From NCBI GenBank assembly GCA_907163345.1, contig CAJQUN010000020.1, positions 6,693,722 through 6,757,721 of the forward strand: a stretch of 64,000 nucleotides of DNA, in the 5' to 3' direction. The notes under the pieces were generated by a model, which ran no database searches, was not told the DNA's origin, and worked only from the letters and a program-made list of their open reading frames with translations. The stretch comes from Haberlea rhodopensis (Eukaryota; Streptophyta; Magnoliopsida; Lamiales; Gesneriaceae). The position numbers were made by a program, and so were the translations under genes. Shown here piece by piece: positions 12,430 to 24,201 of the stretch. Each line of letters begins with the position of its first letter. Position 1 is the stretch's first letter.

Positions 12430-12765
12430 TATCCCTCTATGGTTCCCTAAATAGGCGGATTATCTCATGTGGTTTGAAAATATGCATTTTACCCCCCTGT
12501 GGTTTGAAAATATGCATTTTACCCTCCCGTGGTATACAAAATAGGCAGTTTACCCCCTATGTGTAGGGTGTATTTCACACCTATTCACAAACTATATGGG
12601 GATAACATGCCTATTTTCACAAATCACATGGGGTAAAATGCCTATTTTCAAACCGCATGGGTAAACTGCCCATTTTGTAAAACACAGGAGGGTAAAATGC
12701 CTATTTTCAAACCACATGTGAATAATTTGCCTATTTGGCAAACAACAAAGGGGTTATTTGTCACT
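12430..12765. mobile_element. Hairpin repeat family H, copy 1
   Basis: A self-complementary stretch: the left half repeats TTACCC..TGTGGTTTGAAAATATGCA, while the right half has the reverse complement (AAATGCCTATTTTCAAACC). Each half is itself built from 35-45 bp tandem units. The same design recurs at 18770-19065 and 21165-21555. It is non-coding and probably a foldback MITE family. It sits about 370 bp beyond the AKR1 stop codon. Confidence 0.75.
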
Positions 12766-13137
12766 AGCTCAATTTAAAAGTTTTAAACTATACTCAGTAT
12801 CTTATACAATCGTACTTTGTGTATAATAAAAAAGTACATATACATATACATACATTAAAACCTAGAGATACATTTAAAATTATTGCTGGTCTTACCCTTA
12901 TTTTTGTATGTCCCTCAAATTTAGTTACTTTTTAATGTCACTTGGGACAAAAAATATTTCAACACCAATATTGGATGTCTCAACCATACAAAACAACATC
13001 CTTGATAAGTAAAAAACAAAAACAGTTTGAAAACACTTCCAAAGGGCATGACAAGAATCCTTGAGAATTAGTACCCCGACTATTTAGCTAGACATACTAA
13101 ATCAAAAAAAAATCCTCTAAACCGAGGGATTTCACGC

Positions 13138-16100
13138 TCATATCTCCCCGTCCCAAAGGTCTTCAACTGTTCTGTATTCGCCGAGTGTCTCGTGGACAAA
13201 GAAAGAACCTCGAATCAATCTTGCCTGCTCAATTTTAGATAACTCGACCATTAACTCATCTGGGATGCACCAACTAAAAACTTCGAAGTTTTCTTTGATC
13301 CTTGATTCGGTTGTGCTCTTTGGAAGCACACTGTGTCCCATCTGCAAACCCCACCGGAGAGAAACCTGTGCAGGAGTCTTTCCCAATTTTTTTGCAGCCG
13401 CGACCAAAACAGGATGCTGGAGGACTTCACTTTTGAGCCACGTTGTGCCAGGAGAACCCAATGGTGAAAAACCCTGTAAAACATTGATATATTGAAAGAA
13501 AAGGATTATACAAGAGAGAAAAACGAAGCATTCTTCGTCTTCAACTTCAACTATGGATCAACAAGACACATGATCTATCCAAAGAAATGAGGTTTTCTAT
13601 TTCGATATGGACATTAACGGAGGGAAGCAAAAGTACATATGTGTGTAGACACATTGTTATGGACCAAAATCTAGGCATATCAGCCCAAGAATTAAATCGG
13701 CCATTTACCAGGCCCAAGGAGAATCAAAGAGAGAAGAAGACACGTGAACCGTATGAGGGGATTAGTTATGCATAACAGAATAGTAGGGGAGGGGAGGGGA
13801 GGGGAGGGGAGAGAAAAGATATACCGGAATTAGTAGAAATTGAATGAGGCAAGCATTTTGTGCTTGGGCAGGGAGGAGAAATCCTTTCCTGAGTAATGGC
13901 GAGCATTAGCTTCGGCAGAGAGGTTTTCTTCTGGAGTATAGTTAGCAGAGAGTGTTCTTCATTTCCTTTGTAATTCCTTTCCATTTCAGCATTAATATAA
14001 TCTTCATTTCAGTGCTTTGATTGTGTTCTTGCTTATTGTTTCATTATGTTTCTTTGAGATTTTTCTGCTCCTAACAATTGGTCCGACCTGCCGACAACAT
14101 GCGACTAAGGAGATACAACATGGCCACCAACCGATTACATTTTTTTTTTAGATGTTTTGGCTACGAAGCAACACCGACATTCAACGGCGGGGATCCTAGG
14201 CTATGGCTTCTAACAACATAGCTCTATTTCCAGGCCAAATCGACGCCATGTCGAGATTGAATGCAAATTGCATTCATGAGTATGGAAGGAGTGGCAGAGA
14301 CGTGGTTTTATCGGCTCATACAAAGAAATTTCAATCTGACCTGGGAGCAGTTCAGAAAGGAGTTGGTTCGACAATTTGGTGAGAAGGGGAAGACAACCAT
14401 GCGTAGCGTAGAGGCGCAAAACACTCAAAATAAACAACGATCCCTCGAAGAGATATTGGAACGAGTGCAACAAAGTTTGTGAAGTTAATGAAGAAGGAAG
14501 TGAAGTTCGTGCGTTGAAATCAGCTTTTGCATGGAGTGATGGTAGTAGAGTTTATGAAATTGCTCAAGGATTCATAAACAACAATGAATGATCTAGGTGA
14601 TCATGACTCAGGGACCATGCCTATAGCTTGTTTACTAGAGTTCATGGGTATTTCTTCCCCCGAAGAAATGATTGAGTTGACGTATCAAGAACTTATTTCA
14701 ACCATAAAACTGGGGTTCAACCAATGAATTTGGCTGCGTAAAATGGACGGGGTTTGGTACCTATTGTCCTAATAATTGGTGATTGAGGGCCATACAACTT
14801 ATAAATCCTAACTTCAGCCCTGAGGACAAGACTGAAATTGAGTGGGGTGGTCTTGTTATAGACCAAAATCAAGCCATATCAGCCCAAGAACTAAATGGGC
14901 AAATTACCAGGCCCAAGGAGAATCAAAGTGAGAGAATAAGACACGTGAACCGTATGGGGGATTAGTTATGCATAACAGAATAATGGAGGGGAGGGAGAGA
15001 AAAGATATACCAGAATTTAGTAGAAATTGAATGAGGCAAGCATTTTGTGCTTTTGGCAGGGAGGAGAAATCCTTTCCTGAGTAATAGCGAGCATTAGCTT
15101 GGCCCGGGAGGTTTCTTCGGGAGTAATAGTTAGCAGAGAGTTTTGTTCATTTCCTTTGTAATTCCTTGCCATTTCAGCAGTAATACAATCTCCATTTCAG
15201 TACATTGCTTGTGTTCTTGCATATTGTTTCATTCTGTTTCTTTGAGAATTTTCTGCTCCTAACACAAATCAGTTAAGAGATCAAGATTCTGTTATAACTT
15301 ACAGATAGGTGAACTTCCTTGGATTCACAGAATTCCTTCAATTTCGCCTGCTGCCAAGAAGGATGGCATTCAACCTGGTTGACAGCTGGAGGAATGCGTG
15401 CTACATCCAATAGATCACCCAATTTTTTCACAGAGAAGTTACTAACCCCAATAGCCCGGGCTTTACCAGAGTCATAAAGTACTTCCATCGCCTTCCATGT
15501 GCTTGGTATATCTGTGGCAACAAGGTTTTCAGGCCGAGCGGCGACAGATCCCTTTTTAGTCCTGACAGGCCAATGAATCTACACAATCATTAAGCATCTG
15601 TCAAAAAATTGACATATATTTACATTGTAAGATGAAACCTTCCAATAAAAGGAAAAAAAGCCACAACTATTTCAAAACGCTTGAAGCCATTAAACCATGT
15701 CAAAAGCAAGGTATAAAATTAAATTCCTAAATGACAATGTCAAACTTCTTAAGATTTCGAATAATGGCATTGATATGCTAGTCAATTAGTTAAACAGTTC
15801 TAGTGTAATTCTAGATTGACCTTTATATCAAGATTCATTGATTCTTAGATTCCATTCAATCTATATCTAGTCGTCAAGAAGATCTTTTTGCTCTTACTTT
15901 GAAAGAATCGTAAACTGATAAAGATGTCACAGAAAATTTCGTACAAGGGGTCAAAAACTTGATAAAGGATTAAATATCAATCAAAATTACATACTAGGAA
16001 CAAATCGACATAATCAAGTTGCAATTCTTTCAATGTTGTGTCCAATGCCACAGGTACATCTTCCGGAGCATGGTCAGAAGACCTGCAGAAGTTAGAATCC

Positions 16101-18590
16101 GCTCTAAGTGAAGAATAACCAATGAGGAAGAATATGCAGGTGGAAGTATGAGTAAGCAATTGGTTCACGAACTCTACCGTTGTAAGCACCTCAAGATTTG
16201 ATATGCATCAGGGTATTAGAACACTGTAGTCTTATAGATTACACAAAAGTACATTACATTATAGAGATTCTATATTGTCCAATTGAACTTTGAAAAGTTT
16301 GATAATTAGCGAATTTCACCATTCAACTTGACATCATCAAATAATAAATGTACCACTAGAGCCTTTTCTTCTCAAATGAAATAACAAACAGATGACTATC
16401 CAAATGTTCTCATCAATCTAAATCTGATTACCGGAGTTTCGAAGTAATGAACAAGTCTTCCCTCTTCACAACTCCCTCATCAAACAGCTTCTTAAGGGCT
16501 AAACCAATCTGACAAGAACACAGCGTAAGTCTCATACTCATTCTTGAACAATGATTTATCAGACTAACCAAAATAATAATAATAATAATAAATTGTTGAA
16601 CAATGATTAACAGGCATGTTATTTCTGGGTTCTGCAAAAGCACAGAAGTGTAATGCCCCAAAGACTAGTAATCAATACATGTATATTCGATAATTTCACA
16701 TTAGAACCTAAGCCATACTTCGAGGACCAAATCTTTGGAAGGAAAGGAGATTGTAACTCGTGGAAAATCATTCAGTTAAATTAGGATATTTCATTTTGGG
16801 AAATTTAGAAATAAATAATTTTTACGGTAATTTAGGAACGAATACACTACAAAGGATTTATGAACTTGATTCTTTTGGGAATACCAGATATACGGTTTGA
16901 TCATTTTAAAAGAAACTAATAAAATATTATCCAATAAATTATGTGACATTACAACTGTTTAAATTTTTGGGTCGATTTGGAATTAAGATTCAAGGATAGA
17001 AGTGTTCACATTGGGAGGTGGAATTGAACTATTGGTTGAGAACGGGAACAACCCAATATATGCCTACAAGTATGTATATCTAACAATCTAAGCACGTTAA
17101 AAAAAGAAAGACTTGGGCTTAAACATTATGGCGGAACAAATAAACGTAGAAAAATAATAAAATTATAATTAAAGATTCAAATAAAAACTCGTGTTGGAAG
17201 GATCTAGTGAGGGGAGACGGAACGCTCTATCTGCCATCTTTAACACCCTCATCCCTAAACGTGCTAAAGTTTCGAGGTACTTGGGTCATTTTCGGCGTAC
17301 AATTTCGATCCTATTCAATCCTAAATCTAACCTTGGGATACTAACTTTGTTCCGGAAGATATTAAAGATTTGACTTCACTAATTTTAAAATAAAGAAAAT
17401 TCAACTATTTTTATGTTTGATTTTTAATACCTACTCGGAGGGGATATCGTCAAGGACTTCTGTTGCTTCCACTGTTCCACATATCATTGTGATATTTGAA
17501 TTGATGACACATATTTTCGATAGGATTAAACTAAAGCAAAATTTTTTTACTTGGACCACATACTTGTTAACTTGATTTAGTTACGAGGTGAGAAACCCAG
17601 GGCTCTCACAGAAGTCTCAATATACTCTTATAAACTGTCTGGTAAAAGCAGTAATGCTCTGGACAAGATTTGGTCTTTGTTTTTGATAGTTACGAAGAAT
17701 AAAGACAGGCATATTTTACAGTGATTGTGTTCGTTCCCTTGCCTCAACCACAACAAACAACTGTGAAAATTTCTCATGATAAACATAATTTTTTTGTCCT
17801 CAAAACACGTCTATATTTCCAACAGCCAACTCCATCACTATGACTACCTAGTCTTTCTACTTAATATCATAAGCAAAATGCACTCAAGAGCGAACAATGA
17901 TGCCAGAAATAGTACATATACCTCCTCCTCATTGTTATAAGCTCGAGCACAATCAATATGGCGGTAACCAATCTGCAATAAAAAAATAAGAAATTCGTCA
18001 GATTCAAACTATGCTTGTTCTATGACTGATTTGAAAATGAAGATCAACACTTCTAAACTTTACTAACTAAAATAGCGAGGAGAAGATATAAATTATCTTT
18101 ACCACAAAAAAGGCTCCGAATTACATACTGTTACTTTGTAAAGTAAATGCAATCTGAGATTTTCTTTTTTGTTAAGAAACTCTAAATTGTTTTAAAACTA
18201 CCAGCAAAAACCTAACATTACTTGAAAAGTTAAACACGGAATGAGCACAAGAAAATCCTTAGATTGATCAAAATGCCTATCACAGCACGAATCAAAACGA
18301 GAAAAAGGAGACAAGTCTCCTCTCAATCAACTAACAATTCAATAAACAAACACACCTAACTTCGAACCACTTATATACAAATCAAACAACCAAATCAAAT
18401 CCAAATCGGAAATTTCAACATAATTAAAAACATAAGAAACGAACATACACATAAAAACACAAACAAATACCTTGATGGCTGCTTCAACAGCTTGACCAAC
18501 GACACCAGGCTCCGATTGCCATGTTCCAAGACCGACTGATGGAATCTTCGCTCCTGTATTCAAAACGAAGTATCGAATTTCCTCCGCCAT
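13138..18590 (-). CDS. Aldo-keto reductase, AKR4C type (AKR1)
   Basis: NADPH-dependent aldehyde/ketone reductase of the plant AKR4C group, usually cytosolic and linked to detoxifying reactive carbonyls; the substrate is not predictable. Six exons (minus): 18471-18590, 17922-17972, 16432-16508, 15995-16082, 15303-15578, 13138-13473; 948 nt, 315 aa, all phases agree. The catalytic tetrad is visible: D47, Y52, K81, H114. The coenzyme site LPKSTTESR includes K256, S257 and R262. Start MAEEIRYFVLNTGAKIP and end ELWDGEI-like DLWDGEI match the family. Two oddities: residue 83, next to the catalytic Lys, is Arg (split codon CG|G) where AKR2 and the family have Trp (TG|G), and the intron that splits the last exon in AKR2 is absent. 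Intron 5 contains an LTR retrotransposon. Same strand as AKR2 and clearly its tandem paralogue. Confidence 0.95.
13655..15264 (+). mobile_element. Small non-autonomous LTR retrotransposon in AKR1 intron 5
   Basis: Left LTR 13655-14076 and right LTR 14854-15264 are alike end to end, each starting TGTTAT(G/A)GACCAAAATC and ending CTCCTAACA. Flanks CACAT (13650-13654) and CAAAT (15265-15269) form a 5-bp target duplication with one mismatch. A purine tract (GAGTGGGGTGG) precedes the right LTR. The 777-bp inside holds only a decayed gag piece. The element is 1.6 kb and lies antisense to AKR1. LTR divergence and the mutated duplication suggest it is not recent. Confidence 0.9.
14150..14660 (+). pseudogene. 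Decayed gag fragment of the small LTR element
   Basis: The clearest frame, 14261-14482, reads MEGVAETWFYRLIQRN..LTWEQFRKELVRQF, which matches the retrotransposon gag (Retrotrans_gag) pattern of Ty3/gypsy elements. Upstream bases encode the typical PTFNGGDP phrase in another frame, and the downstream continuation is interrupted. Not functional. There is no nucleocapsid knuckle, protease or reverse transcriptase. Confidence 0.75.
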
Positions 18591-18769
18591 TATTCCGGAA
18601 AATATATTGAGCTGAGTTTATGGGCGTCCAATAGGTTTGTTGGGATCCAAGAGTGAGAATCTGCTCACGCTACACTGGTGTAGATTTAGGGTTTTTTAAA
18701 CTCTTTTTTAAAGTTTTCATTATACAACACATTTAAACAGCCATTCAGTAATTATAATTTGAGTGAGCT

Positions 18770-19065
18770 TAGTGACAATTTACTGGTAATCCCTTCTAAA
18801 ATATGTCATTTAACACATCTATAAATATACAGTTTACTCATTTTGGTATTTCAAAATAGACATTTTACCCACTATGATTTGCAAAATATATGATCATACG
18901 GAGGTGGTGTTTTACATATATTTACAAACTACAAGGGTAATCTGCCTATTTTAACAAAGCACAGAGGGTAAACCGCCTATTTTTCAACCACGATGGGTAA
19001 ACTGTCTATTGGGTATAATCTACCTGTTTGAAAATTACAGGAGTTCGTTGCCAATAACCCAATGT
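18770..19065. mobile_element. Hairpin repeat family H, copy 2
   Basis: Same self-complementary design as 12430-12765: left half with TTTACCCACTATGATTTGCAAA, right half with GGGTAA.CTGCCTATTTT units. It begins about 180 bp upstream of the AKR1 start codon, so it probably borders the AKR1 promoter. Confidence 0.7.
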
Positions 19066-19234
19066 AAAAGTTCACAAAATATATATCAAAATACTCAATG
19101 CTAAGATATATGGTACCATAATTAGGATTGTCAAATTGGAATTTGGAAAATACGAATTTTTAGTTGATGTTTGCGATTACTTTTCAAAATTACTTATCTG
19201 CTTTTTAAATAAAAAAACAGCTTTTGAATGTTTT

Positions 19235-19505
19235 ATTTCATTGCTTTTGTTATTGCTTCTTTAAAAATAAGTAGGTAAAAGCAGAAGCAGAGAAGCATGT
19301 CATGATATGTTTTTGACTGCTTTTACTTATGTGGTGGCAATTCTATAACAATTTGAAGTTCGTTCATTAAGCTATTTTTTTATTTATTTAATAGCAAACG
19401 CTCAATATTTTTGCTTAAAATCAACTTTTTCAACTTTAAGAAAACAATAACATAAAAATATTTTGAATAAGAAGTTGCAAACACAATTTTAATGATGATA
19501 GTATG
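19235..19505 (+). repeat. Dispersed AT-rich repeat (inverted mate at 23225-23500)
   Basis: Shares AGCAAACGCTCAATATTTTT and GCTTAAAATC with the reverse complement of 23225-23500; a fragment recurs near 36455-36545. It contains AAGCAGAAGCAGAGAAGCA. Probably a hAT-like MITE family; non-coding. The two main copies bracket the AKR2 gene in inverted orientation. Confidence 0.65.
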
Positions 19506-19654
19506 AAATTCGATAAAACTTCGTATCGATCCAACTGAGCTGTGCAATAATATCTTTTATTAATATGTATATCAGAAAAACGAAATTACTTAGTAATTTA
19601 TTGATAAGACTTTCCTACTTTCCTATTTTAAATCATAGAGGAAGATGGAATAAA

Positions 19655-19740
19655 TATTTTCCGCATACTATGAGAGTCGAACTTGAGTCTTTCTAAAATG
19701 GAGGTGAGATCTTACCAGATGAGCTAGATCAATGAGCTTT
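19655..19740 (-). mobile_element. tRNA-derived SINE-like sequence
   Basis: On the minus strand an A-box-like TAGCTCATCTGGTAAG is followed at SINE spacing by a B-box-like GTTCGACTCTC, both internal RNA polymerase III promoter boxes. There is no cloverleaf or anticodon arm that would make it a tRNA gene. Target duplications were not identified. Confidence 0.55.
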
Positions 19741-20235
19741 ATTTTTAATCATATTTTACGTTAATTTAGTTTGTCTTTAAATCTTTGGCTAAAAACTCAT
19801 ATCTTCCAATGATATGCGGTTTTAATTTTTTTTGGCGTCTTTATAATCTTAACCGATTGGTCGAATAATTATCTTAGTCGATTTTAAGATATACTTCTAA
19901 AACTTACGTCTTCTGGATTTTTCAAAATTTAACGTTGGTCTTAACGTCATTTCAAAATCTTAAACTGTCCAACCGACATGTAACTTACCAAACGATATCA
20001 GAGTCAACAATATTGCTAATAACAATCATGTTATCGATAAAAAAAATGTATGTGAAAATATTCCATGAAGAAAACAAATGATGCGACGAAAAAAAAAAAG
20101 GAATCCATCTTACAGCAAATAAATCTACAAACAACGCCTGACATTATATATAGAAAGCAAATATCATCATATGTATTATGATGTAAAAAATCAAGAATGG
20201 ATATTGAAACAAAATAGTTATCAAGTTCAATTGCT

Positions 20236-20345
20236 GACGATCAGGGCAGTGCTCTAGTGGTCGTCACCCCCTTTTTGTAAAACAAAAGGGCTCGAGTTCA
20301 AGACCGTCTCCCCACTAATTTATGAATTGTCAAAAAAATAAAAAA
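20236..20345 (+). mobile_element. tRNA-derived SINE in the AKR2 3' UTR
   Basis: A 110-bp unit with A box (GCTCTAGTGGTCG), B box (GAGTTCAAGACC) and an A-rich tail. It is flanked by a perfect 13-bp target duplication AAGTTCAATTGCT (20223-20235 and 20346-20358). The right duplication ends 10 bp from the AKR2 stop codon, so the SINE lies in the 3' UTR, antisense to the gene. Confidence 0.9.
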
Positions 20346-20368
20346 AAGTTCAATTGCTTAATTTTGGT

Positions 20369-23079
20369 TCAAATTTCACCATCCCACAACTCTTCAAGGG
20401 TTCTGTAGGAGCCGAATGTTTCGTGCACAAACGAAGTCCCTTGAATTAGTCTTACCTGCATAATATACATGTGTATCTGAAATTAATTTCTGAACATAAA
20501 TGTGTACGCTGGTCGATTAGTCAACACAGGTCATCCAGGACCAACTTGAATATATGCACGAGGGGTTGTGCAGGGATAGATCTAGAAATCAATATTATTT
20601 TGGGCTGGCCGAATTAGGTAGGGCTACGATTTAGAGGATTGGACTAAAAAATAAAATTTATGAAAATTAACACTTTTTTTTTTTCTTTTGAAAAATTGCA
20701 TGAGGCTGGAGCCCATCCTAGCCCAAGGGTGGCTCCGCCCCTAGTTGTGAGTTCCACTCACCACTTTCATAATATCTGTTCAAGATATATATGATATATG
20801 CTTGATGCTGCCAAATTTTATTGCATTCCGTACACTAGAAAACAAACTTAGATACCTGATGAAATCCAGAAAATTTGGCAAGCAAGTCTTGAGGGATTGT
20901 CCAGTCAAAAACATCAAAGTTCTCTTTAATTCTCCTCTCATTGGTGCTCTTTGGAAGGATACTATGACCCATTTGCAAGCCCCAGCGAAGGGCAACTTGT
21001 GCAGGAGTCTTGCCCATTTTCTCAGCAACCATGTTAAGAATTGGATTATTAAGCACTCCCATTTCGGCAGTGGTTAAACCAGAGGAACCAAGAGGTGAAT
21101 ATCCCTTGCATTTTGTAAAGCATAAAAATCAGATATTAGAATCAAAGAGTCAATGGCAGTTCAGCCCATGTGATATCGTTAATAGTTAATAGGGACTTTA
21201 CCCTTTGTCCTTTGTGGTTTGTAAATATGTAGTTTACATCCATGTATTTTGAAATAAACAGTTTATCATGTTGTTGTAAATATGTAGTTTACATCTATTT
21301 TGAAAATAAACAATTTACCGTGTTGTTGTAAATAAACAGTTTACCATATTGTGGTTTAAAAAATTGGCATGTTACCTCATATGGTTTGCAAAACATAACA
21401 CACTGTCTGCCAGGGTGGGGGTGTTTTGCACTCGTTCACAAACCACATGGTATACTGCTTATTTTCAAAATACATGAGGTAACATGGATAAACTGTCTAT
21501 TTTCAAACCACAACGTGAACTGCCTAATTGGAAAACCACGGAGGGTTCGCTACCAAAAAGCCTAGAATCAAACGAAACAGACTTTCAAATTCACGCTCCA
21601 TACCACTGTTGGATTCTATAAAGCACATAAGGTGGATAAATGTACTCACTGATAGGTGAACTCCTCTGAGTTTACAGAACTCATGTAGCCGCGCCTGCTG
21701 CCATGAAGGGTGGCATTCCACCTGGTTTATGGCAGGAGGAATGCGTGCTATGTCCAATAAATCTGACAGTTTCTTGCAAGAGAAATTGCTGACACCAATA
21801 GCTCGAACCTTTCCTGTATGATAGAGTGATTCCATAGCTCTCCATGTACTTGGGACATTAACTTTAGTAAGATTCTCTGGTTCTAATCCAACGCTACCCT
21901 TTTTCATGCTAACTGGCCAGTGCATCTACACAGAGATTTAGTAAAACCCAAAAGTGAATTAGATCATTCTCCTGTTAACTTAAAACCGATTTTCTTTCTA
22001 AAATATGTTCTAAATGAAACGTATCGTAAGTATACAAGATAGAGATCAATGTAGTCAAGCTGCAAGTCATTCAAAGATCGGTTCAAAGCTAAAGGTACAT
22101 CTTCTGGAGCATGATCCGAACACCTGAAGATTGCAAACATTAGCTTCAGATTAGGAGATGAAACAAATTACAATTGATAAATATAGTAAATATTGGAATT
22201 GGACTTGACCAGAGCTTGGAAGTAATCCATAAATCCTCTCGCTTAACAATTCCATCTTCAAACAACTTCCTCAGAGTAACACCAATCTAAAACAATGAAA
22301 TGTGGTCACTTCATACATAATAAGGTAATAAAATATGATTCTCAAGGTTGCTGAGTCTCTGTGACCTTAACATACTAGGAATACTGACTGTATGGCGGGC
22401 TGGAAAGGTCGAACGGGGACACTCACACTCATTCGACTTATCAGATTGATTCGCTAAAGTTTTTGGGTCTTGTCTTTGTAAGCACAACATTCGTTAACGA
22501 AACGTCGTAACCACAAAAGCCTAAGCCTTGAAAGAAAGATGCAGAGGTTTAAATGAATACCTCTTTCTCATTGCCGTACCTCTGAGCACAATCAATATGC
22601 CGATATCCTGCCTGCATTTTAACAACAAATCAATAATTATTGCTATTTGATTAATTGATTTAAGGAAATACTCCCTCTATCCTTAATTTAACGTCTCGTT
22701 GAATGGTTAATTTGTTTCTAAGGAGTAATGTTGATGAAAGAGTTAATTTATCTTGAAATCGGTTCAATATTATTACATTTATTTTATCAATTTAAAAATT
22801 TAGATTTATACTTTTTTTTTTTGAAAATAATCAATAGATTAATCATGAACGTTCGAACTCACATACTTCTGTTTTCTTCGATGGCGATTCATCACCGCGA
22901 TATTGTTAATTAGTTACGCTGGGTTAATGCGGTGATATATAAATGTGCTGAATTGATACCTTAATCGCGGCGGTGATGGCTTGGCCGACTACACCAGGTG
23001 CCGCCTTCCACGTCCCGAGACCGACCGATGGAATTCTGGCGCCGGTGTTTACTTTGAAAAACCTAATTTCGTCCGTCAT
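20369..23079 (-). CDS. Aldo-keto reductase, AKR4C type (AKR2)
   Basis: Tandem paralogue of AKR1, with the same inferred role as a NADPH-dependent carbonyl reductase. Seven exons (minus): 22960-23079, 22561-22611, 22210-22286, 22036-22123, 21650-21925, 20856-21104, 20369-20455; 948 nt, 315 aa, all GT-AG with agreeing phases. Tetrad D47, Y52, K81, H114; W83 and C84 follow the catalytic Lys as usual for the family. Coenzyme-site residues K256, S257 and R262 are present. The C-terminus is ELWDGEI. Exon borders 1 to 5 are identical in phase and position to AKR1. Only AKR2 has the intron after residue 287 (20456-20855). Intron 5 contains a hairpin repeat and the 3' UTR a SINE. No sign of decay. Confidence 0.95.
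20565..20745. repeat. Transposon-like fragment in AKR2 intron 6
   Basis: The segment starts near GGGATAGATCTAGAAATC and ends with GTGGCTCCGCCCCTAG, a phrase common at borders of plant dispersed repeats. It has a T-run in the middle and no coding. The family was not identified. Confidence 0.35.
21165..21555. mobile_element. Hairpin repeat family H, copy 3, in AKR2 intron 5
   Basis: Left half units (TTTGTGGTTTGTAAATATG, AACAGTTTACC) are mirrored on the right by CTGTCTATTTTCAAACCACA. It is the same family as 12430-12765 and 18770-19065. It fills most of the 545-bp intron between exons 5 and 6. Confidence 0.75.
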
Positions 23080-23224
23080 TTTCTCTTCTCAACAAATCAC
23101 AGAGAGTGCTACTCACGAGGAATTGAAAATCCAAGTATCTGAACAATGATATGTTCATTCATATATATGATCACGTAGTCGCCAATTCGCCATGGTGACG
23201 TCATTATGACATAAGGATATGTAG

Positions 23225-23500
23225 GAAATAGACAAACGATGTGTTTGCAATTACTTATTCAAATTACTCCTATTGATTTTATTTAAATTTAGAAAGAGTA
23301 GATTTTAAGCAAAAATATTGAGTGTTCGCTATTAAAAAAATAGCTAAATGAATTTCAATTAATTACAAAACTTACACCGCTCAGCTTAAAGTAACTAAAA
23401 ACATCTTCCGAATTGCTTCTCTGCTTTTACCTGCTATTTTTTAGAGAAGCAATAGTCTAAGCAAGCAAATCAAACACCCAAAATCTATTTTTTTGTCTGA
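23225..23500 (-). repeat. Dispersed AT-rich repeat, inverted mate of 19235-19505
   Basis: The reverse complement matches 19235-19505 (ACTCAATATTTTTGCTTAAA, TTGCAAACACA). It starts about 150 bp upstream of the AKR2 start codon. Confidence 0.65.
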
Positions 23501-24201
23501 AAAATAAATAAACACCTCCGATACGCAATTGTAAACACTCGCTAACTATTGACTAAAGTAGTGTGTTTTGTGGAGTTTTTTTAATAAAATATTCGTAAAA
23601 ACAAAATACATTAACAAATTAACCGATTTTTGTAATGCCTAATAGCCGCCTCATCATCTTTACCGGCTTGAACCCTTTCCCCCGAAAAATCACCCAAAAG
23701 TAATCCAAATTGTCATCTTCGATGGCGTATTTAAATTTTTTTTCAAAAACACATGAGACCTCTTATAATTTGTTTTTTTTTAGAAGACATCATCTTAATC
23801 ATCTAAGATGGTACCTTCTATATAAATCGTAGCCATCAAATCAATTTTACGCATGAATTATGTGATGATTTGTACAAATTATGATTTCGTAAAATTAAAC
23901 CTAATTATGATTAATAAAAATATTTTTTTTTATAAAATCTGTTGGATTGTTATGTTTACTTGTTTTACCATCTAAAATAACTGTTTATCATTTAATTTCT
24001 ATTTTACTACCATTTCACTATTTATTCTTTATTCTTTATCATTATCATTATAAATATCTATTTTTTATTAATTTTAATGATCTCTTTCTCAAAATTATTT
24101 TTTTAAATATAATTCATAAATTACAAATCAGTTAAATTTATATCTGATTATTTTTTTGTACACAATGTTAAGAATAAAAAGGAAAATTAAAACATTATTT
24201 C

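Noticed and set aside
19655..19740. tRNA gene on the minus strand
   Set aside because: A and B boxes are present but no cloverleaf with an anticodon arm or acceptor stem; better explained as a SINE head. The same holds for 20236-20345 and 40780-40860.
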